A stretch of DNA of 64,000 bases from Sipunculus nudus (Eukaryota > Annelida > Sipuncula > Golfingiida > Sipunculidae): the NCBI GenBank assembly GCA_026874595.1, contig CM049320.1:24375714-24439713 (forward strand), in the 5' to 3' direction. The notes under the pieces were generated by a model. It made no database searches and was not told the origin of the DNA. It was given only the letters and a program-made list of their open reading frames with translations. The translations under genes were made by a program, and so were the position numbers. The first letter of the stretch is position 1, and each line of letters begins with the position of its first letter. This document shows, piece by piece, positions 11,111 through 24,940 of this stretch.

Positions 11111-13387
11111 AATAACATGTTTATAAATACATACTAAAAAAATAAAATAATCTTACATGCATTACATTTTACGGAATAGTAGATAGTCAATGAAATAAAG
11201 TGTATTAATAAAATAAACAATAATAATAATAATCATGATAATTATTATAATAATAAAGAATGATACAATGATACCATAATACACTCCAATTACCCCTAAT
11301 ACAAGCAGAACACAAAGAAAATACAAAGCATACAGAATACATAAAAGCAATTAATGCAATGCATAACCCAACAGTAAAAAGAAAGGAAAAAAGAAGATAA
11401 ACAAAAATTATGCAATGATACCATAATACACGTTAAAGTAGTACAGACGATAGTACAAAATAATACAAAATACATCATACAAATAAAAAATGGGAAAACA
11501 AACAACAACAAAATACAGATAAAGAGAACTGATGCAATGGCATCACAATACACTTCACTAGATCCTCATGCAAAAAATTGAAAGTTAAAGAATAACACAA
11601 GATATGAAACAGCAATCAACACATAATGCATAACATAAATATGCGATTAAACTAAGTTTACACACAAAGTACTGTATGTATGAGAGTAATCAAGTATATT
11701 ATTATTTCTTATTTGCACATGAAAATGCATTTTAGGGCAAACGTATCATGACACAAATTAAACATGCATCATAATATGATAATTTGTTTTGAAAATATTC
11801 ATCTGTGAATTACTAGAATAGTAGACATACTGACATATTGGATCCGTTATTTATATTCATTTATTAGCCACCATTTGACAGGAACATAAACAAAAATCGA
11901 TGTATTATCTTACACTAACGGTTCTACTCACTTAAAAGTACCCCTGCAGAGTGACATACTGTAACATTTCTTGTTTTATTACACTGATTGAACCGGGTGC
12001 AAGTTTTTTTTTCATTTATGCACATTTATGTTCATGCTGTTATGGATAGGTCAACGTTTTAATTGTCGGCGTATTAACATAGTCATTGACGGCTAAAATT
12101 CGATAAGATTATCGATGCTTGTATTAAGGTACAACAACCTTTGGGATGATAATATATCTATTTAAACATAAACTTATACAGCGACTCGAACAAATATTAT
12201 GGCTTATATGTAACTGTATTGCATGGAAATACAGTTGATGACTGGTTCAAAAAAGTTAAAATTTAAATTGGGTGCACTTGAAACATCTGTTCTCTTTGTT
12301 GATTTCATCTTGAAAATAAGGCTCTGATCTTTTAGATAAAAATCCTCTCCGTTTTAGTGAGTGGCGCTGATTTTAATGATTTAGGTCATATTCTGACATT
12401 AAACATGGTCATTTAACAAATTATGCCGTGACATTAATGGTATCAACAGTCCATTAATGGCTCTACTTTAATATTATTGATAATATCATTATTTTTTACA
12501 ATCAAAGTAAACACACATTTTTCTTAATAACTTAACAATGTAAAAAAAGCGGTTATGATTTTAATACCTATATCACCTTTTGAATCCAAACTGAAGCTTC
12601 AAGTTTTTTTGTTTTTTTTTTATCTTTCCTGTATCCAACATTTGATCAGGGTATGAATTATCTAGAACTTTAAGTTGATATTACTCATTATTATTCACAT
12701 CAGCTTTACCTAACCGTTGCCATGTTTAAAGGAAAGCGCTACTAAAGAACTTGTTTCGTGTTATATCACGATTACTATTATTATTATTATCACTATTAAT
12801 ATTATTATTAATATATTTTACTATAATTATTATTACTTGTGTCATTATCACTTTTATTATTTTAATTATAATTATTATTATTATCACCAAAACAGGACTG
12901 AGAAACATTTCAGTTTCCATGCTAGACATGCCTCCTTGTATGTTTAAATGTAACAATATGTTCGATTTTCTGTTTATCGCCACATGTCCTATCGATCTCT
13001 CCAGCCGATATTCCACCAGGTATCGGTCTTTCGTATTTCATAACTAGTACGTTCCACCTTTTGGACATTGTAACTTAGATCCCTGTTGGCAAAGTATATA
13101 TGGGTATGTTTCTCGACATATAAAATAAAAAATTTCATAATCGTAACCTTGAAATCTGAAATGTAATCTTAAATGAATAAATTTAATATAAAATAAACCC
13201 AAAGTTATTTAAGTAATAAATATATTCTCCTAAGTTTTTCACTACATATGGAGTATTATTTATTCTAAGGTGAAGGTCCTATGTGTTTATTTGATTCAGG
13301 GATTACGGTAACATTATGGAGGCAAAACATTCTACTTTGTGGTGTTAATCTGTGAAGGATGGCACGTCTCTGGCCGGTGATGGAGCC
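11111..13387. other. No gene seen; AT-rich with ATT-type low complexity
   Basis: Low-complexity ATT/TAT runs near 11215-11260 and 12775-12890 create short hydrophobic frames on both strands that iterate Ile, Asn and Tyr. I found no domain, RNA gene or element boundary. Confidence 0.5.
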
Positions 13388-13552
13388 CTGGGGCCTGTTG
13401 CAATAACATTTTACTGGACTTAAGCCCAGTTGGGGGCCTAAATACCATGATTACAATTGTGACGTCATAATGGTTACCATGGTGACACACAGATGCCCCT
13501 GGGCTTAAGTCACCTACATGACTTAAGTCACCTTATTGCAACACACCCCTGG
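13388..13552. mobile_element. 165-bp MITE-like element with imperfect terminal inverted repeats
   Basis: The left end reads CTGGGGCCTGTTGCAATAA and the reverse complement of the right end reads CCAGGGGTGTGTTGCAATAA. Further in, both sides carry GACTTAAGCCCAG. The terminal repeats are about 50 bp and imperfect, with no coding sequence between. The superfamily is uncertain because the target duplication is not clear. Confidence 0.65.
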
Positions 13553-15530
13553 TTCTGTATTGGGAAGGGAAAGGGAACCTGAAAGAAACGGTATAAGGCT
13601 CTTTTATTTTGTCAATGGGATCATATTTGGGTGTCTTAAGTACTCCTGTGTGAATATATATGGGACAGACAGGTATAAAACACCCGTAAGGGTATTCATG
13701 GGTGTATTATGATGTCATTTGGAGCTTAAACGACAGATTGCAAGTGGATATGTGCAAACGCTATTAGATAATTGAGTATATAGAATGTATTGACGCTTAA
13801 TGAGTGCAAGAAAAGGTCACATAAATGTGAAATACTCACGCCTAATGTGCTACTTGTCTTATATATTTAAATCATACAATATGAATGTGGAAATTTTATA
13901 CGTCAGATACGCAAGTAATAACTAAAAATGTCTTCACATCAACATTTTTTATCAAAATGCTCACAAATTTTTTACAGTACACATCATTCCTTATGTCTGA
14001 GATTCACCTTTTAATCACTGTGCATAGATAGATATGTTGGAAGGATTGCACTGGTATTCATGACTATTTTATGTAGAAAATTTAATTTTGTTTAAAAAAT
14101 TTTTATGGGGAAGGGGAGGTGTGTAAAGTACTAAGGGCCAGTCTATTACTACAATTCTCACTCTCTGTATTTTATCATGATTATATATTATGTAAGTTGC
14201 AGGTGTTTAAGTTAATTGGGACTTTGTGTACTAAAATGTCAGAGCTGAGTTGCCAGGTATTTACATAATGACTGTAATTGCTTAGCCTGCATGAATACAT
14301 GGCAACTCTATTCAGTCTAATTGCACTTTCATTCAGCTCCTGTGCACACCTGTCTTTAATTGCATTTGATGAGACACGTCAGGGAAATCTCTGATTGGTT
14401 TACTAATGGTTTACGAATCTTGCTTGAGAATATGCTGTTGGGGTAGAAAGGGTTAGAATCTGGGGGCCAAGACCGAGCAGGGGCTTGGCATTTCCTCTCC
14501 TGTATAGTTACAAAAAAGAATATTTTACATCAACTCAGAAAGTGGTTAGTTTGTCACCTATGCATCCTGGACCAGGTTATAATTTCTATAAGACGTCAAA
14601 AAGTTCCAAGTTCTGTATGATAAGTGTTATGGTTGTCGAACTGTCACGACACATGATGATATCAACACGCCTTTTTCACGTCAATACTGTGCGTGTCATT
14701 TATTTATGAGTGTGGTTGTGAAAATCGGAAAGGACTGCAAAATACAGCTTTCTAAAGAGTCTCATCTAAAACTGAAGGCTTTTTGGAAGAGGAATTTAGG
14801 AGTATTCTTCTGGGATGAGGAACATTGGTTTTTCGTTGAACTAAATGATGCATACTGACATTTACCTGACGTCCGCATACAACGAAATCACCATATTTAA
14901 GCGGTGATTATAGATAAGTTTATACCATAATCATCGATTTTCTGGAATATGCAATCGTTTTGTAAAATATAAGCAGTATTCCTTGATTGTATTACCCAAA
15001 TATAACTACCTTAGTAGTGAGCCTGAAGAAAATAAAATGATAATAGTAAAATATTAATCAGTAACTGTCATCCGCAGGTCACTTTTCTCTAATTAATAAG
15101 AGATCACTTAGACCTAAATACTCCAAAAATTATTTGCAAGCATAATGGCTTGAAAGCGTCCGGTCATATTGAAGTGCTACTCTGTCTTATACTTCAGTAT
15201 GAAAGGACTAAACTGAATAAATCATTTTCTTTGAAACTTTTACATGGTTAGTTTGGTTGTGAACATCGGTGATCTGCATATCTTTGATCAGTCGCTAATG
15301 TTGCTAGATATTTATTTCAGAGAAAGTTTCTATCAAATTAATATGTCTTAAGATGTGCTTTCAAACCCGAATCTAATATTTTCTGTGTCATCTACCATGT
15401 TGTCAAGCGGTTAACGGCATTGTATGCAACCATACTTCCATATTTTACTCTTTCAATTCCCTATATTTCAAGCGAGGAGCCTCCAGATCCTAAATTCAAA
15501 CAGAAAAGGGTACGTATTTATCTGCTCTAG
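13553..15530. other. No gene seen
   Basis: AT-rich DNA without a recognisable exon, RNA gene or paired terminal repeat. The frame at 14485-14709 plus has no domain and no splice context. Confidence 0.5.
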
Positions 15531-16488
15531 ACTATCGCCGATATCCTTTTAAATCATTACAACTTTGTTCGTGAAATGACACTTATGCCCAATTAAGAAA
15601 ATATATAGAACTAGGTAATATATTCTGTATCCTAGTATACAATGGTATAATGGTATATTTTTTATCATTCTACGGATGCTTCCTGTTGACGAAATATGGA
15701 CATTGGGAGAACGATTTTGTTTTGGAAAAAGGGCTGGCTCTCACTATAAACCACATATTTATATCAAGCATATGTCAAAATACCTGTTGTATTTTATTGC
15801 TGAGCGTATTTAGACTGCCTAGCTGTTTCATGTCTTCCTTAAATGTAACCCGAGATACTTCGCTGATCAGGACAGAGATTCAGAATTCATTTTCGTCTCT
15901 GACCCCTTCAAACAGCCAGATTACCGCGACTTTTCGTTCCGACGTTTGTGCCAGGTTAAACAAAAGCGACATGTAAAAATAACTCATAACTAACCAAGCC
16001 AGCTCTTTACCCCCAAATGGTATAACCCCAGAAAAGCAGCATTTTCCCTTTAAAAAGCCCTGAATCCAGGTTGTGATTCATTTCACCCCAACACTTAAAT
16101 CATTTGTCCCTTGTATCGAAGCCGAGCTTTCCGTAAAATAATCAAAATCCATTACAAATTTGTTGAGTAATGCTGCTAAAAGAAAACCATCTGGGTGGAG
16201 ATATTAATTAATCTTGTCCTGGTACGAGCTGGGTATCGAGGCTTTAGTAGGGTTGTGACAATACAGTAGCCAATGAATATCCAATTAATAAAGACAACAT
16301 TACAAATTCTGATTACATTTTAAAATCAGCCATTTCAATTTTGCACAAGATTTCTTTGCCATTCATATTATATGTTACATTTCCTTACCAATACTCGGCC
16401 GATCAGATGTTGTTTAACTCGTTCCTAACCGTTTAAATATCCCCTTATATACATTAGCTGGCGCTTTGAAAGTATTTCTCATACAACC
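15530..16488. repeat. Dispersed repeat family R1, copy B, left part
   Basis: This is homologous to 2035-2140 plus 3005-3800. It preserves the uninterrupted arrangement that the 145-bp tandem element broke in copy A. The frame at 15650-15976 plus matches no known domain and its counterpart in copy A is closed. Confidence 0.75.
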
Positions 16489-17212
16489 ATAAAAGTGAGT
16501 GTTTTTTATATGGATACGATATCTTGCGAATAGAGATTTACCAGGGCATTTGCAGGGTACAAATATTCGATAGATTACATGCTTAATGATGTAGTTATGT
16601 CGTCATATACTACTTCGCTTACCATAAAATAAATGTTTTTTTTTTTTGTACTAATTGAATTGGTTGTACAAACAATAAGTGTTGATATATTGGATTTGGT
16701 AAAATAATAATTAAACAGGAACAAAGCGTTATAGTAGAAAACTGTTGTGTCCGAATTTTATTTAGGATTTATAATATAATATTTATAATAGACTTAAAAT
16801 ACAGCTGCATCTTTCACATGAAATATGCCCTTAGCCCCATTAAGTTATTTTAATCTGTGGCCCATTTCCTTATCTTAAAGAGTTTGCTTTTTCATACATG
16901 CCCGACCTATTATTTGTTGACAGCAGGTGCTATGGTCACACGTCCTGTGAATCTGGAACTCAAATAATCAAACTACATTTGGGTTTATTACATAAGCATA
17001 TGTCGGGGATATATGATATCTTCAATGATTTTATACTGAAGTTTAAAATAACTATGGAAATATTTGCATTTTATATACAAAATTGTTTTAAGGCTGAAGT
17101 TCTATGTCATAACGGCCTGGTACACAAACCTAAAATCTGGTAACGAACGACCTGTGCTGTACGTGCAAACAGATATACTTACTGATGAAGTCAAACTCAC
17201 CGTACTTTAATT

Positions 17213-17288
<76 letters not shown>

Positions 17289-17418
17289 CGTTTATTTGAC
17301 AATAATACATCACACAATCTTACACATAAACGATTAACAGAAACATACAAAAACCTTAGAAAAATCTGTTTTCTGCTTATCCTGTGTCATGGATAAGCTT
17401 TGACCAATATAAAATCAG
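16489..17418. repeat. About 930-bp tandem duplication, unit 1 (within family R1 copy B)
   Basis: The unit begins AAAGTGAGTGTTTTT and ends TATAAAATCAGCGT. It is followed at once by a second, nearly identical unit offset by 931 bp. It contains an R1 right end, a frame of 81 codons (16898-17143 plus) without a known domain, and a long TA array at 17215-17287. Confidence 0.9.
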
Positions 17419-18143
17419 CGTAAAAGTGAGTGTTTTTTTATATGGATACGATATCTTGCGAATAGAGATTTACCAGGGCATTTGCAGGGTACAAATATTC
17501 GATAGATTACATGCTTAATGATGTAGTTATGTCGTCATATACTACTTCGCTTACCATAAAATAAATGGGTTTTTTTTTGTACTAATTGAATTGGTTGTAC
17601 AAACAATAAGTGTTGATATATTGGATTTGGTAAAATAATAATTAAACAGGAACAAAGCGTTATAGTAGAAAACTGTTGTGTCCGAATTTTATTTAGGATT
17701 TATAATATAATATTTATAATAGACTTAAAATACAGCTGCATCTTTCACATGAAATATGCCCTTAGCCCCATTAAGTTATTTTAATCTGTGGCCCATTTCC
17801 TTATCTTAAAGAGTTTGCTTTTTCATACATGCCCGACCTATTATTTGTTGACAGCAGGTGCTATGGTCACACGTCCTGTGAATCTGGAACTCAAATAATC
17901 AAACTACATTTGGGTTTATTACATAAGCATATGTCGGGGATATATGATATCTTCAATGATTTTATACTGATGTTTAAAATAACTATGGAAATATTTGCAT
18001 TTTATATACAAAATTGTTTTAAGGCTGAAGTTCTATGTCATATCGGCCTGGTACACAAACCTAAAATCTGGTAACGAACGACCTGTGCTGTACGTGCAAA
18101 CAGATATACTTACTGATGAAGTCAAACTCACCGTACTTTAATT

Positions 18144-18199
<56 letters not shown>

Positions 18200-18331
18200 C
18201 GTTTATTTGACAATAATACATCACACAATCTTACACATAAACGATTAACAGAAACATACAAAAACCTTAGAAAAATCTGTTTTCTGCTTATCCTGTGTCA
18301 TGGATAAGCTTTGACCAATATAAAATCAGCG

Positions 18332-18346
<15 letters not shown>
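17419..18346. repeat. About 930-bp tandem duplication, unit 2
   Basis: Nearly identical to the preceding unit. The 81-codon frame recurs at 17829-18074 with only two residue changes visible (K to M and N to I). The TA array is shorter here (about 18146-18199), so it has changed length since duplication. The unit runs into a further TA array at 18333-18389. Confidence 0.9.
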
Positions 18347-18371
<25 letters not shown>

Positions 18372-18520
18372 TATATATATATATGGACCTTGCGGATATT
18401 TTGGCCCGTCGAAAACCGTAGCTACGGACTTGGTGTCTATGGCTTACGATATCCACTAAGTAATATGTATAAATTTCTATCGTTCTTTATCATGTGATAC
18501 GTATTGAAAATAATGAGAAC
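18333..18520. repeat. (TA)n array plus dispersed repeat R2, second copy
   Basis: After the TA array comes GGACCTTGCGGATATTTTGG ... CTAAGTAATATGTATAA ... CTTTATCATGTGATAC, matching 10960-11100 in the same order and orientation. Confidence 0.65.
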
Positions 18521-18696
18521 AAAGCATTCTTCAGTAACATATTTACAGTATTCTATACTAATTGCGCTATCCCGAATTGTATATACAACTCTCCATCTGT
18601 TATGAATTTTCCAGTGTTTTAATTTATCCAATTGTTATCACTTTTCCAACCATAAACAATTATCCAACTATTATCATATTATCCAATTGTTATCAC

Positions 18697-21600
18697 TATA
18701 GTCCGTGAACTGAAGGGACCCACCTTGACTACCCCCCCCCCCCCCTCGAAATCACAACCAATTAGCTAAACCTTTTTTTTTCTTATTGCTATATGCCTAT
18801 ACTTTGATTTAAGGATGTTAACATAGGATAAACTAAAACTCACCAGTGGTTCCGGGCTATTTTTTTTTTTTTTTTTTACCATATAACAACTGAAGATTTT
18901 GTCACCCATTTTAGGGGTAGGGGAAATTAAAATGATCATAACTCCTTAAATGTCTAACACAGAATAACAAAGTACCCATCAGCTTGTTGCATTTACCAAG
19001 CCCGTTCGTATGATATATAAAATATGCCAATAAGGTCAGTATTTAGGTCTAATAGAATTCAAAAGATCATGAGATTTTCCTTATGCCCAAAATCGAGAAT
19101 CTGACGACTCATTTTTCCACTGCAAGGAGGAGTTAGATCAACTTGTTTATTTATGGTATGATGTGTGTTTATATGACACACTTAGAGTGTTTTAGCTCAC
19201 ACATGTTCAAGAATTACCTGAAATAAAAGCACGTGAACAAAGGCATTTGTGCAATATTAAGGATTTCGTGAGAATTTCCATATTAGAGGTAGGATATATA
19301 TTAAAATTACCATATCTCCATCAATGTTTAACCTAGAACAACAAAGTACCCACCAAACAGTTTTATTTACCAAGTCCGTTTAGATAATATATAAAATATT
19401 CAAATAAGGTCAGTGTTGAGGTCAACAGTAGTCAATGGTCATGAGATTTTCCCCATGGTCAAAATCTAGAAACTGACGACTCATTATTCAACTGCATGTT
19501 CAAGGAATACTCAAAATAAAAGCACCTGAACAAAAGACATTGGTGCAATATTAAGGATTTTGCAAGAAACGGCATATTAAGTGTGGGGGAAAATTAAAAT
19601 TATCATAATTCCATCAATTTTAATCTAGAACAGTAAAGGATCCACCATATTGTAGGTGGTTAGGATTGTATAAAAATTTGCAAATAAGGTCAATATAGAG
19701 ATCAGCAGTTGTCAAAAGGTCCTGACTTTTAGCATCGGCCAAAATATAGAAAACCAGCGAATGAATTATTCTGTGTGGTGGAAATGCTTAACTGAACAAA
19801 TTATAGCCTGGAATAGGCTTTTATTCACATTGGTATAATGATAATTCAAAATAAATGAATGTTTTCAAACGACTTTGACGTGGTGCAACGTTCAATAATT
19901 TATCGAGAAACAACTTGTTAGTTGTCGAGTTATTTAAAAATAATCGTGACTCCAAAAGTCTATGACATATATTGATAATGTACCAATCAAATATTCTTTT
20001 GTCGTGCCAGTTATCCTGATATGTGAGATGTTTTTATGTACATGGGATATATGAAGTATCATGTCAATACTGAGGTTAGCAGGGGTCAAACGGCCATGGA
20101 ATGTTCGCCTTTGGAGAAAAACTAGAGCTATATAGAAAGTAGTGATTCATCAGTACTTTGTATCTTGGCAATAGGTTAATTATAATGGGCTTATGAACTT
20201 CCCTGGGTTAATTGAAAGTAATTTTCGGTAGCCTAAAGTGTCCTTAACACATTTTAAATGCTATGAAAAGAAATGCATGGGATCATGCTTTGTAAAACCC
20301 AAAATAGACACGATATCTTTTCTGTAAGGTCCATATATAACAGGTAATTGTTTACAACAAAGTTGTTTTTGTAAATAAGTGTAAGTTTCAGGAGGCCTAT
20401 AACTGATATTTTCCGTTTCTCGTTAAAACAAATATTTACATGAATGGTTGCCATTATGAAGCCTACCGGGCGGTAATGGAATTTCCTTTCATTATATTTG
20501 CCGTCACATATTTTTCGTTACACATAAACAAGAAAAGAATTTTATAGATGCTTCTATGCTCGACCATTGATTGTTCCAGTATGGATAAGGTCTTTTTGGA
20601 ACATTTACTGTAAACTAATTGCTGTTCAGGTTCCGGAAATATAGTATTGTGGCTGACTCATTGAAGAACTGCTCTATAGACTTAATACATTTCAATAAGA
20701 TGGAGACCTTATTGGTGCGTTATCCTTAACATAAGTTAACCATCAAAAACCGTTTTGATCCCCACAGTGCTTATTAAAACATTTCCGAATTTAACAGAAT
20801 TACCATATGGCCGCATTATGTAAAATCCAGTTAAAATGGTAACCAATGTGGCGGGCAGAATGATCTTCTTTTTAAAATGTCCTGCACACTAGGTTGTTGC
20901 TCATAAAACATTGTATTAGTAGCCAGATGTAGGCATCAGCAGACGTTTGACCGATGTTTTACATTTCAAATGAAAGGACATAATTGAAATTCTCAATGGC
21001 TGAAATGGCTGTTAATATGGTTACCACATTGACAAAAATTCGGAATATTCACTTAGTCAAATGTCGTCACATGTTGTGTGCACCCCGTGATTGAACAAAA
21101 CAGTTACAGTCTCCTAAAAGTGTACTTTGTCGCATTTTGGATGTAAACATTTTGAGATAATATAAAGTTAAAAGGCGAACATAAATCATTTTAAATAGCT
21201 GGCCACTGCAATAGCAAAAAGGGCAAATAATTTCATCCCATTTAGCATCAACAAGAGCCTTCTGCAATATAAGCTAAAATATATCACCAAAACGAATTTT
21301 AGAAAACGTATGTACCGCCTTGTCTTTCCCCCCGAACCTGAGCGAAACCGACCGACCGTTCCCCTATATTTCCTTTTTATAGTTTACATGTTAACCTTTT
21401 GAAATGAAACATTCGCAGCATGTTAGGAAAATTATGAATTGTACCATTACAGTACAAACTGAACCTATAAAGAGAGGCTAAAAGAAAGTTATTGTGGCGA
21501 ATAAAAAATAATGAAAGGAGATGTCTTAATCGCCACTGAAACGGTCATTATGACTCCCATTTTTATATGTTTATGTTAGCTTTTTAAAGGAACTATAAAA

Positions 21601-23272
21601 CATCAGTCAAAGGCCTGCTGATATACCTAATCCTGACTGCTAAAACAACGTTATTTTAAGCAAGTTCCTGCTTTATATATCCCTTTGACCTATTTCCAGC
21701 ATACAAAGTATTGATGAACCACTACTTTCTAGATTTGCTCCAAGGTGAATATTTCATTACATTTGACCCATGCTGACTACAATACATACTAAACTTGCAT
21801 AATTTTTTTTTTTCATTAGAATAGGCTTAGCCTAATATCTAGTACTTTGAATGTATGTGACAAATAAGTTGACCACTTAATCTATTTACATACTAACGGG
21901 GCAATGAGTAATTTCAAGTTATTAGATTTTGGCCGAGAAAAAAATTCTCATTAGCATTTGACCCTTGCTGACCTCAGTACCGACTTATGATATTTTTGCA
22001 TATTTTGTATAACATATTAATCGACATGCAGAGCAACAACTGGATCGATAGTTATAGTTCTAGATCAAAATCTATAGAGATATGGTCATTTTGGATGCCC
22101 TACCCCTTACATGGCTTTTCTTACAAATTTATAATATTTATCTCAATTGTTCATGTGCTTTTATTTTGAGTTATCTTTGTAAATATGTGAATCAGAACTA
22201 TCTGAATGTATAGTTCAAACCAATCCAGTTTATTATGGATCGTTTGATCTATTTCCGCCATACTGAATAATTGAGTCGCAATAGTTTCTATATTTTGGCA
22301 GAGACTAAAATTTCATGACCTTTGGACCACTCCCGACCTCTATATTGGGCTTACTCCCATAGTTTTATTTAAAATCTTAACCGGCATGACCAATCAAACA
22401 ATATGTTGGCTATTTTATTGTTCTAGGTAAAAAATTGATTTACTTATGGTTATTTCAATTTCCCTAGCCCTATTTCCCAAAATTCCATAATATCGCACCA
22501 TTTTTTTTCATTCAGGTGCTTTTTTGTTTAGATACCCTTGAACATTTGTGAGCCAAAACATTCCAAGTGTGTGATATAAACCCACATCAGGCCGTAAATT
22601 GACCATTTGATCTAATTCCTCCATGCAGAGGAATAATGAGTCGTCAGTTTCTAGATTTTGAAAATCTTATGACCTTTTGACCCCTGTTGACCTAATCTTA
22701 TTTGCATATTTTATATATCATCTGAACAGACTTGGTGAATAGGACAATTTGATAGTTACCTTGTTGTTCCTGGTTAAAAATTAATGGAGTTATGGTTATT
22801 TTAATTTCCCCTACCCCTGACATGGCGTTTCTCACAAAATCCTTAATATTGCACCCATGTCTTTTGTTCAAGTGCTTTTATTTTTAGTATTCCATGAATA
22901 TATATGTGTGATATAAACCCAAATCAGGCCATTAATGTACCATTTGATCTCTGTTGACCTAAAACTGACCTATTGGTATATTTTATATATCACCCAAACG
23001 GGTTTGGTAAATGCAATTATTTGATGGGCACTGTGTTATTCTGGGTTAAACAGTGATGGAGTTCAGATCATTTCATATTCCCCTACCCCTAGATGGGTAA
23101 CGAAAACTTCAATTGTTATAGTGTGAACAAAACAGCCCGGAACCACTAGTGAGTCCCAGTTATTCAATATAAAACATCCTTAAAATCGAAGTATTGATAT
23201 ATTACAATAAGAAAATAGGTTTGGCTAATAGACGGGAGGGTCAAGGTAGGTCCTTCCAGCCCACAGACTATA
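18697..23272. mobile_element. 4.6-kb foldback element with long inverted arms made of subrepeats
   Basis: The left edge TATAGTCCGTG (18697) has its reverse complement, with one change, at 23262-23272. From there inward the arms match in inverse order. The CCAGTGGTTCCGGGCT block (18843) pairs with AGCCCGGAACCACTAGTG (23133). The ATTTTAGGGGTAGGGGAAAT segment (18909) pairs with 23083-23100. The GAAAGTAGTGATTCATCAGTAC block (20135) pairs with 21703-21735. Each arm holds at least three diverged direct subrepeats of roughly 280-370 bp; the GACGACTCATT-type block recurs at 19100, 19474 and about 19755 on the left and near 22637, 22271 and 21904 inverted on the right. The centre (20167-21699) has no transposase frame, so the copy is non-autonomous or dead. 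Known foldback elements (Drosophila FB, Galileo) share the design of long subrepeat-bearing inverted arms; I cannot assign the superfamily. Confidence 0.85.
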
Positions 23273-23279
23273 ACTGTGT

Positions 23280-24165
23280 GGGTTCTATGCATGAAGCAAG
23301 AAGGCCGTAAGGTGCCCGGCCGATGACCGGCAGGCGCCATTCCGGCGATTGCTGGCACCGTGCGGCCACCGTAAGGGTATTTCTGGCTTTTTATATATAC
23401 CTGAGTTTTAAACGACTGTCATTTGTTCAACAAGAAACCAGATAATAAGAAAGGGAAAGTAATGGTATAAGCATATATTGCTTCTAATAAAGTAATTTGA
23501 AGAATGCAAACTTTTTTCTCATAAATCCGAGTTTGGCGTTATTATTTACTGACTCGGGGAAATTATTTTCAGCAATCAATAGATAATGACATTTTATCTG
23601 TGCAGCTGACAACAGAAAGTGTTTGAAATATATGCCACTGTGGCCGTATTTATATAACCTACATCTCAGATTATCCTACATCTCAGGGCACCGGGAGGAC
23701 ACCACATGGCAAAATTTACATCTCAAAGTAGCTCTAAGGACCCCGCACGGCTGCAATTCGACTGTACACATGTCGCACAGGGCCTTTATATGGGCACCGT
23801 AAGGCTATGGCACGGTGCCCGTACGGCAAAGGCTGGCACCAGGTTCCCGCACGAATTTTGCCGAGAAGATTACCCGGAAAATCGTAAGGGTGCCGCATGG
23901 TTACAGGCCAATGCCCGCAAGGCGATCGTTCGGGCTGTCTACGGCCTGTCTACGGCCTGTCTTTGGCCTTCAATGGGCCTACGGTGAGTTGAAAACGCCG
24001 GGAGAATTGAGCGCAGCCAGCTCAGCACCACGGCGCCCGTACGGCGAGTAAACAGTGAACATCGTACGGGTAATTTGCGGGCACCGTGATAAAATAGCCG
24101 AAAATGCTGCTTTTACTCACCGTTCGGGCCGTGTAGGCTATTTGTGACGGTGGCATTAGGCAGAG
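23280..24165. repeat. GC-rich, CpG- and CCGTA-rich island
   Basis: Base composition jumps to GC-rich in an AT-rich background. Motifs such as GCACCGTAAGG, CACGGTGCCCGTACGGC and GTCTACGGCCT recur irregularly. Short overlapping frames here (23706-23987, 23815-24051 plus) have no domain. It looks like a degenerate minisatellite; a CpG-rich regulatory island is an alternative. Confidence 0.5.
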
Positions 24166-24940
24166 TGGTGTACAGTGGTGCATAGTGACACTCTTTGTAA
24201 CATTTTGAGTCACTATATGGCTAATTCAACAGGTGTGACCAAGATTCGTGTCTTTTATCAGCACAGAAAAACTACCATGTATATTCCCAATATTACTGGG
24301 GCCACAGTTCACGTAGTGGATTCATTTAGAATCACGTCTCTGATTTAATTTGCTGATTGGACTTAGAACAGATTCTTTGATGATCGCGGTTTTCCCCGGC
24401 GCATTCCGGTGCCCCTCTGCTACGGTTGACCAGGTTTTTTTACAATCACAAAGATTCAAGCTTATAATGTAAGATGACCGATCTCGAAATAAAGTTTACC
24501 GATATTAGAATTTTTATTGAGATACAGCATAACAGTTTTTTTAAAATGCGCAAGTTTGTAGAACTATTGCACGGGAAATTTCTTTTTCAAAATGTTGATA
24601 GCTTTATTTGATGGGTCAACCAGTAATACATGTAGAACATGTGTTTCAGAACATCAAAATGCAAAAGCAATACAAGTATTACATGTGACAAATTTATAGT
24701 ACTATACAAATTCACTTTTTATAAAACATTAATGTTATGTGCATTCATGTATTCTACGAAAACGGGAATGTTAGTGGCACCACCTGTCTGGTCTACAAAC
24801 AAAACTCCCAAAGATCGATGGACATGCCAAATATCAGACCAATACATTGAACTTCTCTTGGGATGTGAGCAAACGCACGGCTTGACGCCCCACGAAAACG
24901 ATTGCAGTAAGTATGAGATGGAGGTGTCAAAGGTCTTTTG
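24166..24940. other. No gene seen between two GC-rich islands
   Basis: AT-rich sequence with one 100-codon plus-strand frame (24639-24941) that has no recognisable domain or splice signals. I would not annotate it. Confidence 0.45.

Noticed and set aside
12717..13047. Three overlapping frames of about 76-98 codons
   Set aside because: Arise from ATT low-complexity sequence; residues are almost all Ile, Asn, Leu and Tyr.
16898..18074. Duplicated 81-codon frame as a gene family
   Set aside because: Both copies sit inside a tandemly duplicated dispersed repeat; the homologous segment of copy A (about 4015-4260) is not open in the same way.
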